Shown in pieces: positions 12,917-21,700 of a stretch of DNA of 25,934 bases. The DNA is from a virus. Position numbers and translations under genes: made by a program. The notes below the pieces were generated by a model. That model worked only from the letters and a program-made list of their open reading frames with translations. It did no database searches and was not told the origin of the DNA. The stretch's first letter is position 1; each line of letters starts with the position of its first letter. Location of the stretch: positions 1-25,934 of the IMG/VR virus record IMGVR_UViG_3300042905_000957; one strand, written 5' to 3'.

Positions 12917-13797
12917 AGTGAGTTCCTGTATCCATAGACACAAATAGTTCCGCCTGTGATGTTTCCGCTTGTGCAAGTAATCGTAAATGCTGTGTGTTGC
13001 GTCGTGGCATTATGAAAGCCACCCATACCGCCACCAACAGAACCGGCAGAAATACCGAAATACCTTGCTGTCATACCTGTTTCAATTGCTTGATTTGGGC
13101 CGAACAGATCAACATCAAGTGAGTTGCGGACGGTGCGTTGTGAACCAATGTTTGCCCATGATGTTGCGTTATTGTTTGCAACACCTGTAACTGAACCTGT
13201 TCCATATGCGACATATGCAAAACCTGCGTAGTAGCCAGTAGCCGAAGCACCCAAAGTTAATTTCAAATCGTTATCTACAGAGGCAGTTCCGCCCGTGTAG
13301 ATAATTCGGTAGTTGTAATAGTCCGACGAAAACGCCGACGAAACGGTGACGCTAGAAACGGCAGTACCGACAGTCTGAGTTTTGACCAACACTAAACCCG
13401 GCGCAAGGCTCGCAGACATATTTGTAACAAGGTTGCCGTAAGTAATCTTGCTGGAAGCAACAGCACTTGACGGGTTGTCTACTACAGGAAACACATCGTC
13501 CGAAGTCAATGATGTGACTGCACTCAAAGCAGTCACCTGCGACGGTTGCAATGCCCCGGCGATATCGGTGGCGTTACCTAACTCAACCCAAGCAGTACCG
13601 TAATACACAAACATTCTGCCCGTGTCAGTCTCGAACCATTGGTCGCCTTCTTGCGGTGACGATGGTGGACTGTCTTGTCGGTATAACACGGGGTTGTTGC
13701 TGTAGATGGCCCATATGATTCCGTCCCATATCCATGACCGTGACCCGACGGTAAAGATTTGGTTGGTTGTTGGTGAGTTCGGAAAGTCGATAGCCAT
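12913..13797 (-). CDS. Tail fibre-like protein 1 (294 aa)
   Basis: The N-terminus MAIDFPNSPTTNQIFTVGSR and SWIWDGIIWAIY is the same attachment motif as in the fibre at 11958. A second motif, PPSSPQEGDQWFETDTGRMF and VYYGTAWVELG, also appears in the large fibre at 13973 (PEAGDQWFESDTGRQLVYYDG). The C-terminal half is beta-rich, Gly/Ser/Thr-rich and ends GGTICVYGYRNSL. It looks like a mosaic of the other two fibres' modules. Starts in a TAATG overlap with the 58-residue gene. Confidence 0.78.
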   Translation of the reverse strand: MAIDFPNSPTTNQIFTVGSRSWIWDGIIWAIYSNNPVLYRQDSPPSSPQEGDQWFETDTGRMFVYYGTAWVELGNATDIAGALQPSQVTALSAVTSLTSDDVFPVVDNPSSAVASSKITYGNLVTNMSASLAPGLVLVKTQTVGTAVSSVTVSSAFSSDYYNYRIIYTGGTASVDNDLKLTLGASATGYYAGFAYVAYGTGSVTGVANNNATSWANIGSQRTVRNSLDVDLFGPNQAIETGMTARYFGISAGSVGGGMGGFHNATTQHTAFTITCTSGNITGGTICVYGYRNSL

Positions 13798-13973
13798 TAC
13801 TCACCGTTCCATTCTTTAGGGGTGTTGTCTTCAGCGAGCCATGCTAAGTATTGCTGATAGTCAGAGTTAGCGGGGTCAAACGGAATGATTGCGTTATCTT
13901 CAATTCGCAAAACTGCTTGATGATAAACCAACTCACCTCTCGGCGTAATTTCGGCGATAAGTCTGTACAACAT
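13797..13973 (-). CDS. Small fibre-associated protein (58 aa)
   Basis: A short gene between fibres, in TAATG overlaps on both sides. The product MLYRLIAEITPRGELVYHQA continues to IIPFDPANSDYQQYLAWLAE and DNTPKEWNGE. The IPFD.AN.DYQ.YL.WLA..N.P motif is widespread among small proteins next to phage fibres and is usually taken as a chaperone or attachment peptide. It was probably co-acquired with the fibre upstream. Confidence 0.78.
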   Translation of the reverse strand: MLYRLIAEITPRGELVYHQAVLRIEDNAIIPFDPANSDYQQYLAWLAEDNTPKEWNGE

Positions 13974-15379
13974 TAAAACTCTGCCGATACTACAAAAGAA
14001 TATGAAAAGTTAGAATATGGAAAAGTAGCACTAGCACAGGTTTCTCGTATGTAAACACTTTTATCTGTTGCCGCAGAAGCCAACAAAACAGCATTATCAA
14101 CGTTTGTGAAACTGTTTGTCAGTGTTGGTGTTGTTCGCATGGTGACAGGGAATTGAAAACTGAATCCTTCACCAAACAGGTTAGAATTATTTGCAATATA
14201 TTGAGAAAAGACTATTCCTGATGTGTAGTAATACCGTTGGCATAACGCTAACTCTGCTTGGATAGGTCGTTGCTCAAAGGGTGTAGCAACAGAACCGCGC
14301 TCAACCTGAACACCCCAAAAGTCAAAAGTATTGTTTTGCGTTCCAATATTTGAAGATCGTGTATTAAATGATGAGCCTGATGATACCCATAGATTTAGCA
14401 AGCAAAAAGAAGTATTGGCGGTTGTGCCAATGGTTTTTCCATTGATGTTCGGAATTGTTGCAGTAACCGAATATCTTGCCCACGATGTCGATAATGTCAC
14501 TGCACCAAACGCAGTTTCGACATTCGCTGAAGGCGACCCACCCAAACCAAAATACTGTTCAATTTCAACACCTACTTTTGGTGTACCACTTCCTGCTTTA
14601 GCCCAAAATGAGATTGTGACAGTCGAGTTAACAAGGGTGCGAACGTCCTCAATTTTTTGGTTGATAATTGCAAAATGCCCTGTACCCGTTTGGCTTGTGG
14701 TCACAACTCTTGCGAATGTCGGTGACTCATAACCTGTTGCCGCAGGGGAACCAACGGTAAATGTTTGGCTTGAATAAGTGAGCGTTCCACTGTTATACCC
14801 AATTACCCACCTATCAAATCCATAAGTGCCGTTAGTTGTTGTACTTGTAAACGCTCGCTGGTTGATACGGAAGTCACCGTTGATAATCGCATTACGGAAA
14901 CCCTGATACGGCGAAAGATAATCCGTACCCTGAAGGAACTGTGTACCCTCAATCGTGCCGTTTACATCTAACGTATATGCAGGCGAAGCATTGGCGATAC
15001 CAACACGATTGTTGGTTGAATCAACTTTCAAGGTATTCGTATCAACTGTCACATCGCCAGTGACAGTCAATGAACCCAAAGTGCCGACACTCGTTAACGA
15101 TGAAGACACTACGTTCGACGCAAGGGTCGTACCCGACAAGTCGTTAGCGTTCACATTCGTCGTCGCAGTAGAACCGATCTCGATCCACGCACCATCATAA
15201 TAAACGAGTTGACGACCCGTATCTGACTCAAACCATTGGTCACCGGCCTCAGGCGCAGGGGTTGTTGGCGGTGTATCGGAAACCGTTACTGACGCACCAC
15301 CCATCTGTGCCTCTAGTTGTAAGAACGCAGTGTTCAACGCACGAGAAGTGATAGGTGTTGTCGCACCAAAACTTGTCAT
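13973..15379 (-). CDS. Large tail fibre / minor tail protein with carbohydrate-binding-like domain
   Basis: The start at 15379 is in a TGATG junction, giving 468 residues. In order: an N-terminal helix motif (SFGATTPITSRALNTAFLQL), the GDQWFESDTGRQLVYYDGAW adaptor (also in fibre 1), a repeat-type shaft (LKVDSTNNRVGIANASPAYT, as in fibre 2), then FRNAIINGDFRINQRAFTST and YGFDRWVIG, VTISFWAKAGSGTPKVGVEI and FDFWGVQVERGSVATPFEQR. This second half is the beta-sandwich carbohydrate-binding type seen on many phage fibres. It probably binds a surface glycan. Base composition here is poorer in GATC than in the flanking genes, in line with a swapped module. Confidence 0.8.
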   Translation of the reverse strand: MTSFGATTPITSRALNTAFLQLEAQMGGASVTVSDTPPTTPAPEAGDQWFESDTGRQLVYYDGAWIEIGSTATTNVNANDLSGTTLASNVVSSSLTSVGTLGSLTVTGDVTVDTNTLKVDSTNNRVGIANASPAYTLDVNGTIEGTQFLQGTDYLSPYQGFRNAIINGDFRINQRAFTSTTTNGTYGFDRWVIGYNSGTLTYSSQTFTVGSPAATGYESPTFARVVTTSQTGTGHFAIINQKIEDVRTLVNSTVTISFWAKAGSGTPKVGVEIEQYFGLGGSPSANVETAFGAVTLSTSWARYSVTATIPNINGKTIGTTANTSFCLLNLWVSSGSSFNTRSSNIGTQNNTFDFWGVQVERGSVATPFEQRPIQAELALCQRYYYTSGIVFSQYIANNSNLFGEGFSFQFPVTMRTTPTLTNSFTNVDNAVLLASAATDKSVYIRETCASATFPYSNFSYSFVVSAEF

Positions 15380-15861
15380 CAGTAACCACCAATATCTTCG
15401 ACTGTCATGTATGCAGGATACGTCACAGCACGAAAGGCCGTCGGTGTTCCTGTTGTGCTTGCAGTAAGTAAGCAACCCGCATACGTCACTAACCCTGTAA
15501 GGCTTGTGAGTATCGCCATGCAAAGAATACGAGAGTCGTTACCAATACAAGCGTGTCGAGTCAAAGCAACTTGAGCACCTACTGTATTAGTGACACGAAT
15601 AGTCATGTCGGTATTCACAGGCCCTGATGCTGTGGTGTGTTCTACGAACGGCTCAAAGTACGTCAGTAGGTAAACACGATCAATCTCTGCTGTCCATGCC
15701 ACACTTACGTCAGAAGTTGCTGATGTAGCGAGCACCCGGTTCGTTGTTGCTGTTGCGTAACTAAGAGTGCCACGAGGGAACTTGTTAGCCTGCAACGATC
15801 TGAACGGTGATGCTGAGAAGTTTGTGTTCCCGCTGACCGCTGTTGTTGTAGCACCAGCCAT
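15379..15861 (-). CDS. Appendage paralog 3 (160 aa)
   Basis: The third of three tandem paralogs. The ATG at 15861 overlaps the previous stop as TGATG. Shared motifs are ANKFPRGTLSY near residue 24, VYLLTYFEPFVE near the middle, TIRVTNTVGAQVALTR, and a C-terminal MTVEDIGGY. The protein is beta-rich, Thr/Ser/Ala-rich, and small for a tail protein. It may form a trimeric or decorating part of the tail tip; function unknown. Confidence 0.75.
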   Translation of the reverse strand: MAGATTTAVSGNTNFSASPFRSLQANKFPRGTLSYATATTNRVLATSATSDVSVAWTAEIDRVYLLTYFEPFVEHTTASGPVNTDMTIRVTNTVGAQVALTRHACIGNDSRILCMAILTSLTGLVTYAGCLLTASTTGTPTAFRAVTYPAYMTVEDIGGY

Positions 15862-16325
15862 CACGTACCGCCAATATCTTCGACAAGCATCACTGACTTC
15901 TGTGTAGCACCACGAGTCGCTGAGGGTGTTCCTGTTGTCGATGACGCAACCAAGCAACCCGCATAGGTGACAGACCCTGATAGACCCGTCAAAATAACTG
16001 AACAGAAGAGATCAGTCGTCGTCGTCGGTGAAGAGATACGAGACTGTGCTACTTGAGCACCGCCAGCGTTAGTGACACGAATAGTCATATCAACAGTCGC
16101 AGGTGATGTTGGCAAAAGAATCTGCGGCTCGAAGTACGTGATCTTGTAGATACGGGTCGCCTCTGCTGTCCAAGTTACTGAGGACATTAGTACCGCACTT
16201 GTCGTCAAGTTGGTTGATGCGTCGTTCAACGTATACGAGAAACAGCCACGAGGGAACGCATTAGCCTTGACCGTAGTAAACGCATCTCCAACACTGAATC
16301 GAGTATTACCTGCAACGTTAGGCAT
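15861..16325 (-). CDS. Appendage paralog 2 (154 aa)
   Basis: The second tandem paralog, between TGATG junctions. Shared blocks: ANAFPRGCFSY, IYKITYFEPQIL, TIRVTNAGGAQVAQSR, GLSGSVTYAGCLVASSTTGT and LVEDIGGT. Closest to paralog 3, with which it shares VTYAGCL..ASTTGTP. The arrangement suggests stepwise duplication, paralog 1 being more distant. Confidence 0.76.
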   Translation of the reverse strand: MPNVAGNTRFSVGDAFTTVKANAFPRGCFSYTLNDASTNLTTSAVLMSSVTWTAEATRIYKITYFEPQILLPTSPATVDMTIRVTNAGGAQVAQSRISSPTTTTDLFCSVILTGLSGSVTYAGCLVASSTTGTPSATRGATQKSVMLVEDIGGT

Positions 16326-16780
16326 CAGGCTGGACCAATGTCTTCCACTAAGAGAAACGCATACTGAGTTGAAGTTCGAGACGCTTGGCTAGTGCCATCA
16401 CTGCTTGTCAATGTTGCAACAAAGTTTGTTGGTCCAGCAGTGAGAGTGGTTACCGCAACACAAGACATATCTTCCCAAGTGACGTAGGCAAAAGATAATG
16501 CTGTTTGTTGTACCGCACCAGCAAGGTTTGTCAACCTGATACGAGCAGTAGCAGTTGCGCCACTACTATTGAAGATAGAAGGCTCAAAGTAGGTGATCTT
16601 GTAATAGCGATTAGCAACAGCAGTGAACGATGAGCCTGTGATCTGTACTTCTTCGCCAAAGATTGTTGTATCTGAAGCAGTTGCAGTATTGAACGCCATT
16701 ACTCCACGAGGGAAGGCGTTGAGTTGTGTCGCTGTAAGCGTGTAACCAGTGAAGAACGTTGTGTTAGGTGCGATCGCCAT
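16325..16780 (-). CDS. Appendage paralog 1 (151 aa)
   Basis: The first and most diverged of the three tandem paralogs. The ATG at 16780 follows AGGA by a short spacer; the gene starts ten bases after the tail-tip gene ends. Shared blocks are LNAFPRGVMAF, YYKITYFEPSIF, ARIRLTNLAGAVQQ and LLVEDIGPA. No named family is recognised. Position after the tail-tip gene and before the fibres points to a baseplate or appendage role. Confidence 0.76.
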   Translation of the reverse strand: MAIAPNTTFFTGYTLTATQLNAFPRGVMAFNTATASDTTIFGEEVQITGSSFTAVANRYYKITYFEPSIFNSSGATATARIRLTNLAGAVQQTALSFAYVTWEDMSCVAVTTLTAGPTNFVATLTSSDGTSQASRTSTQYAFLLVEDIGPA

Positions 16781-16789
16781 GAGAGTCCT

Positions 16790-18787
16790 TTAGTAGTAGA
16801 GAATGTCACCGAACTCACCGTTAGATGAGTCGTCGAGAATAAATGAAGATAGTAGAGGTTGAGCAGTAGTAAACTCAACGACCCAACGGTCAGGTCGAAT
16901 CGTATGACTAATACCCTGAACAGTAAGCAAGTCACTGATCGTCGTTGGGTTGAAACCAATGAAGGTTGGGTCTACTTGATACCAGTTCTTAGTCACGATT
17001 ATTGGTTGACCAAATTCTGTACCAAGTACCGACGTGAGTTCTCTTTGAACTTTTATGCTCGGTGCTTTCGTTATGTCGACACCGATGTTCGTTATACGTA
17101 CTGTTGGGTCTTTACGACTACTCAAGATTGTTTGTGCCATGAGAAGAGCGTCAGTGTCGTTTTCCATTAGGAGACCCGTCTTTGACATTGAACGCTTGAA
17201 GTATTTTGCGATGCTTGTTGCGTCTGTTGCTTGTTGAACATCACCACCACTATCAACACTCACGTCATTAGCGATAAGGCTGTCATCGTACGAAACATCG
17301 AAGACTTGATAGTCGTAGCCCTCTATAGAGGGAACGTCAGAGAATCTAATGAACGGAGACAGAAGTCGTCTAGCAATTGTGTTGCGATCCTCAAACTTTA
17401 CAAACCCTGTTTTGTCAGTGTAGAAAGAACCCAAGTCTGACTCAGCGATCGCTTGTAGCAACGGCAAAACAGTACGCACAGTACCCTCGTCGTCTTGAAG
17501 TTGTGTAGAGCCTGTTGCTATAGATAGACCCGCTGTTGGGTAAGCGACTTGATTGAGTACCTGAGTCATACGAGCACCGGGTAGATCGTTAGCGTTCGCA
17601 CCAGCAACAGTCTCTAGTTCAACCATGTTCAACGGTCTGAAAGCATCTTCAGCATTGAACGTGACAGTGTTTTGACCCGTCACACCTTTAGTCCATTGCC
17701 AGTCATACGAAGAGATATACCCTGCAAACAGTGGGTACTTGTACTGCACTGAAGAGACCGTCGGTGTACCCAAACTTTGCGTTCTAAGCGTCCACGTATG
17801 AGATTGATTATCAGAGAACGTTGATGCGCCTAATGTTTTGAGTCCGTCTGTCATATCAAAAGAACTTCGTACTGTCGCTGTACCACTCGGAGAAACAGTT
17901 TCAAGACAGAACGCAACCACGTTGAACTTCATTTGTCCAAGAAAATATCCGTACCCTATTGCAAGGTCAGCGACAGACGATTGACGTAGCAGATATCCGT
18001 TAGCGGTGAAGGCACTCCAAAAGACGCTAGGTGTTGTGTTGAAAACTTCGGCGGTGTTGATGAGTGTCCAAGCAGGATCGTTCGTTGTGATGTCATAGGC
18101 GAATGTCGGTGATGTTTCCCAATAATAGAAACTCACCCGACCTGTATTTCCATCAAAGAACATTCGCAGAGCAACAGTTGTGCCTATCTCAAATTGAGGT
18201 AATTGAGAACTGTAGAACTCGTAGTACGAGTTTCCATCAAGAGACACCATTGCGAGTAGTTGACCGTAGTTGATTGAGAAGTCCCACACTTTGTCGCCGC
18301 TGTTTACACTGTAAGCAAGGTTCGCTAGTGAGGCGTATTGACCCTCAAGACCAGCAGTAACAACAAAAGCAACACGAACATCGATAGAACTCTTCGCAAC
18401 AGATGGGACATAAGTGCTCAGGTATGGTGTCGTCGCCGCACCACCTGAACACGAAAGCATTGTTGATGGGTACTCGGCCCATACTTTCATTTGGATACCC
18501 GGCACGATCTTGTCTGCCCAAAGACCAGTGACGATAAGAGGATTCCATGTACCACTATCAATAACAGTTACTGATGCACTGCCAGTGTTGTAAGTATCAA
18601 GTGCTAGTTCTCGACCTCGACGAATATCAACTGCTATTGGATTCGAGAAAGTTTCGCTCACAGCATCTTCAGCACCAACAACTGCCTCACCAACAATGCC
18701 CGTACCAATAACCATGAAGTCACCGAAAGAGAATTGGTTGTTGCTCGATATCTTCACGTAGGTTGTTGCCGCTACAACGCCGCTCAT
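16790..18787 (-). CDS. Tail-tip / minor tail protein (665 aa)
   Basis: This large protein directly follows the tape measure gene (ATGA overlap), the usual place of the distal tail / tail-tip protein in siphoviruses. It has a N-terminal beta-rich part with SFGDFMVIGTGIVGEAVVGA and ETFSNPIAVDIRRGRELALD, a central concanavalin-like segment (VWDFSINYGQLLAMVSLDGN and YEFYSSQLPQFEIG; a DGNTGRVSFYYWE motif), and a C-terminal part with LPLLQAIAESDLGSFYTDKT, FVKFEDRNTIARR, and RWVVEFTTAQPLLSSFILDD, the last typical of actinobacterial phage minor tail proteins. It likely anchors the appendages and may bind the host surface. Confidence 0.78.
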   Translation of the reverse strand: MSGVVAATTYVKISSNNQFSFGDFMVIGTGIVGEAVVGAEDAVSETFSNPIAVDIRRGRELALDTYNTGSASVTVIDSGTWNPLIVTGLWADKIVPGIQMKVWAEYPSTMLSCSGGAATTPYLSTYVPSVAKSSIDVRVAFVVTAGLEGQYASLANLAYSVNSGDKVWDFSINYGQLLAMVSLDGNSYYEFYSSQLPQFEIGTTVALRMFFDGNTGRVSFYYWETSPTFAYDITTNDPAWTLINTAEVFNTTPSVFWSAFTANGYLLRQSSVADLAIGYGYFLGQMKFNVVAFCLETVSPSGTATVRSSFDMTDGLKTLGASTFSDNQSHTWTLRTQSLGTPTVSSVQYKYPLFAGYISSYDWQWTKGVTGQNTVTFNAEDAFRPLNMVELETVAGANANDLPGARMTQVLNQVAYPTAGLSIATGSTQLQDDEGTVRTVLPLLQAIAESDLGSFYTDKTGFVKFEDRNTIARRLLSPFIRFSDVPSIEGYDYQVFDVSYDDSLIANDVSVDSGGDVQQATDATSIAKYFKRSMSKTGLLMENDTDALLMAQTILSSRKDPTVRITNIGVDITKAPSIKVQRELTSVLGTEFGQPIIVTKNWYQVDPTFIGFNPTTISDLLTVQGISHTIRPDRWVVEFTTAQPLLSSFILDDSSNGEFGDILYY

Positions 18788-21700
18788 ATGATCAACGCCT
18801 TGCCACTCTTCTGCGAACGAATAAGCCCCTGACGAATCTGCTCAACAAGATCACGTTCACTCGTAACAGTGCCTGAAACATTCACAGTGATGTACGTGTC
18901 GCCACCACCGAAGTCGCCCATACGTGACAGAGGAATGATCGCTTCAGGCCCGTTCTCTCCAATGACACCGAGTGACGCACGAGTAGTCACACCACCGTCA
19001 GCATGGAATCCACTGAAGTCGAGACCCGGTGGCAAGTAGTAGCCGTTTACGATTGCACCGCCGTTCGGCAACGGACCGTCGTTGAAGTCTGTCTTCTGAC
19101 CCGGCTTGAACGTTGCGATCTTCTTGTTCATCTCTCTACCGATAGCACCGAAGTCGATACCAATAGGTAGATCGGGCATTGCTGGTGCAGACACTGCTGG
19201 TGCTGTCGGTACTGTTGGTGCTGTTGGCATAGATACCGTCGGCGTGTTTGCGTTAGTCGGTGCGCCTTTGAGTTTGTCGATACCGCCGTTGAATCCCGCT
19301 AAGAATCCGAACATCGTGTTGTATAGATCAACTTGAATTGCGTACACAAGATCAGCCATTTGTGTATTCGCTGTAGCAAGACTTGCTTCAAGGCCGTCAA
19401 CGAGAGTCTTCTGTGCGTCGAACTGTGTTCTCGCTTGAGCAACAGCGTCAGCGAATAGTGTGCGTACGAGCGAACGCTGTGCGTCGAGTTCACTGTTTGC
19501 GTTCGCAATGTCTGCACCGAAGACGACACTGCCAGCAATCTCACCTGCTTGAGCACCGATTGCGGCAATATCTGAACGCATCTTTGTCAGTTCAGCGATA
19601 TCACCTGACGACAAGTTGAGCAGACTCTTTGCGATCTTGTTGCCCTCAAGTATGCCCGCTTGAGCAACTTGACCGATGATGTCAGGCCCAAAACCCTTAT
19701 CTCTTAGAGCCGTAAGGTTGTCACGGAACATTGTCGCTTGCTGTAACAGTTTGCGAGTGTTGCCGAGCGGGTTGCGTGCTGTGATCGGTTGCAACACAGC
19801 ATCAGAGACACCCTTTGCAAGATCGCTCTGCTGTTGCTTGAGCGACTCACTCTTCGAGAACAGTTCGTCGTACTTGTCTTGCGCCGATAATGCTTGATCG
19901 AGCAACGTGTTCGATGGTGCTTGACTGCCAGCGATCGTTGAGTCGAACTTGCCTGCCGCTTGTGCTGTGTCGTCGAGAGTTGACTTCAACTTGTTGAGCG
20001 ACTTTGTTGCTTCGTCGAGTTGAGTAGTGAGCGAATCTTTCAAGTCTGCAAGATTGCCTAGTCGACCGAACTGTTCTTTGATCTTGTCAATGAACCCTGC
20101 GAACTGTGGCAACTTGTCAAGACCGAGACGAGTCGCTTCGTCGAGTGTCGCTTCTAACGCTTTGCCAATGTCTTTCGCAGAACCACTGATCAACGCATCA
20201 CGGAAGTCAGTTGAGATGAGTTCGTTCGTAAAGCCCGCTAAGTCTTTGACATAACCCTCAACCCAAGCAAAGTCGTTCTTCGTGTCAGGCTTAGAAGAGC
20301 CACCGCCACCGCCACCAGTGCGCTTCGGTTTCGATTCAAGTGCGATGAGTACGTCGTTCAAGAAAGTGAGACGCTCTTTCAGTCGACCTTCAAGAGAGCC
20401 GCCTGCCTGTACACCACCGAACATACGCAAGACTTGAGCGATCTGTGCTTTGACTTCGCTCACGTCCATCGTGAAGTACGCAACGATCTCAGGTGATAGC
20501 CCGTCAAGAATACCGATCTGATCAATCAAGTTCAGAATCTCTTGTCGGCTATAGCCAGCGGCTTCAGCGTTCGACAGCAAGTTGTTGTACATACGAACAA
20601 GAGTTGGCACAACGTCTTCTGCTTTGCCACCAAGACTTGTGACAGTGCCAATCAACTTGACCATCTCACTCATCTGCTTGCGAACAACTAACTCGACTTC
20701 ACGACCGCCTTCGCCTAAGTCTGCAAAGGAACTTGTCAAAGTATCTGACGCACTTTGAGCGTTGATAAGAGCCATCTGCATCTCGTTGCCAGCAACTTGT
20801 GCAACAACTTTGAGACTGTCAGCAACTTCCAACATACCGATCTTGCCGTCTTCACTACTGAGACGAAGAAGATTCATAACCCCGTTCAGTTGCACGAGAC
20901 CATTCGTTGACACAGTTGCCGCTTGTGCTTCAGCGACCATTGCATCAGTTACAGGTCGCAAACTGTTCAACACAGAGTCAGCGGCGACACGAACCTTCTC
21001 AAGCGTGTACTGATACACGTCAGCGTTGCCTGCGGCTTCTGCTTCAGCCATTGATGCCGCCATGAGCGAGTTCAAGAACTCAGCACCAAGTATGTTGCTC
21101 AAGCCCTGAACAGTCTCAGTATTCGTGAGCAATGACTTTGCGTTCTCTTCTAGTTTCTCTCTGTTGTCATCGAACGCATCAGCGACTTCATCGAGCGCAG
21201 TTATTGATGCAATGAGTTGAGTGCCGTTGAGTTTGCCTGCACGATATTGATTGATCAAAGAACCAGCGACAGTATTGTTCGCAATGCCCAAGTCATCTAA
21301 GACTCTCAGCATATCTTCCATTTGAAATTGAGATTGAGTAGCGGTGTCTGTATTGGTCTTCATTTCTTTTGCGTAGTAAGCAAAAGAGTCTGTCCCGTCT
21401 TGAGTAGCCGCTGTCACGTTCGAGATTGTTAGACCAGCGTCAGCGATTGCTTGTGAAAGTCCTTGCGCCCCAAGTTCGGCAAGAACGAACGCTTCAGCAC
21501 CCGAATTCGCACCCAACGGGTTGTCTTGAGCCTTGCCTCTCAGCAAGTCATACTCTTCAATCAACGCACTGACACGAGTAGTCAGAGTCGCCGCTTCGTC
21601 ACCTGCATCAGCAAGCGCACTCGTCAAGTCTTCTTGACGATCTTTCGCTTCTTGTGCGTTCTTGCTGAACGAATACCAGACTGCCGCAACAGCAACGACA

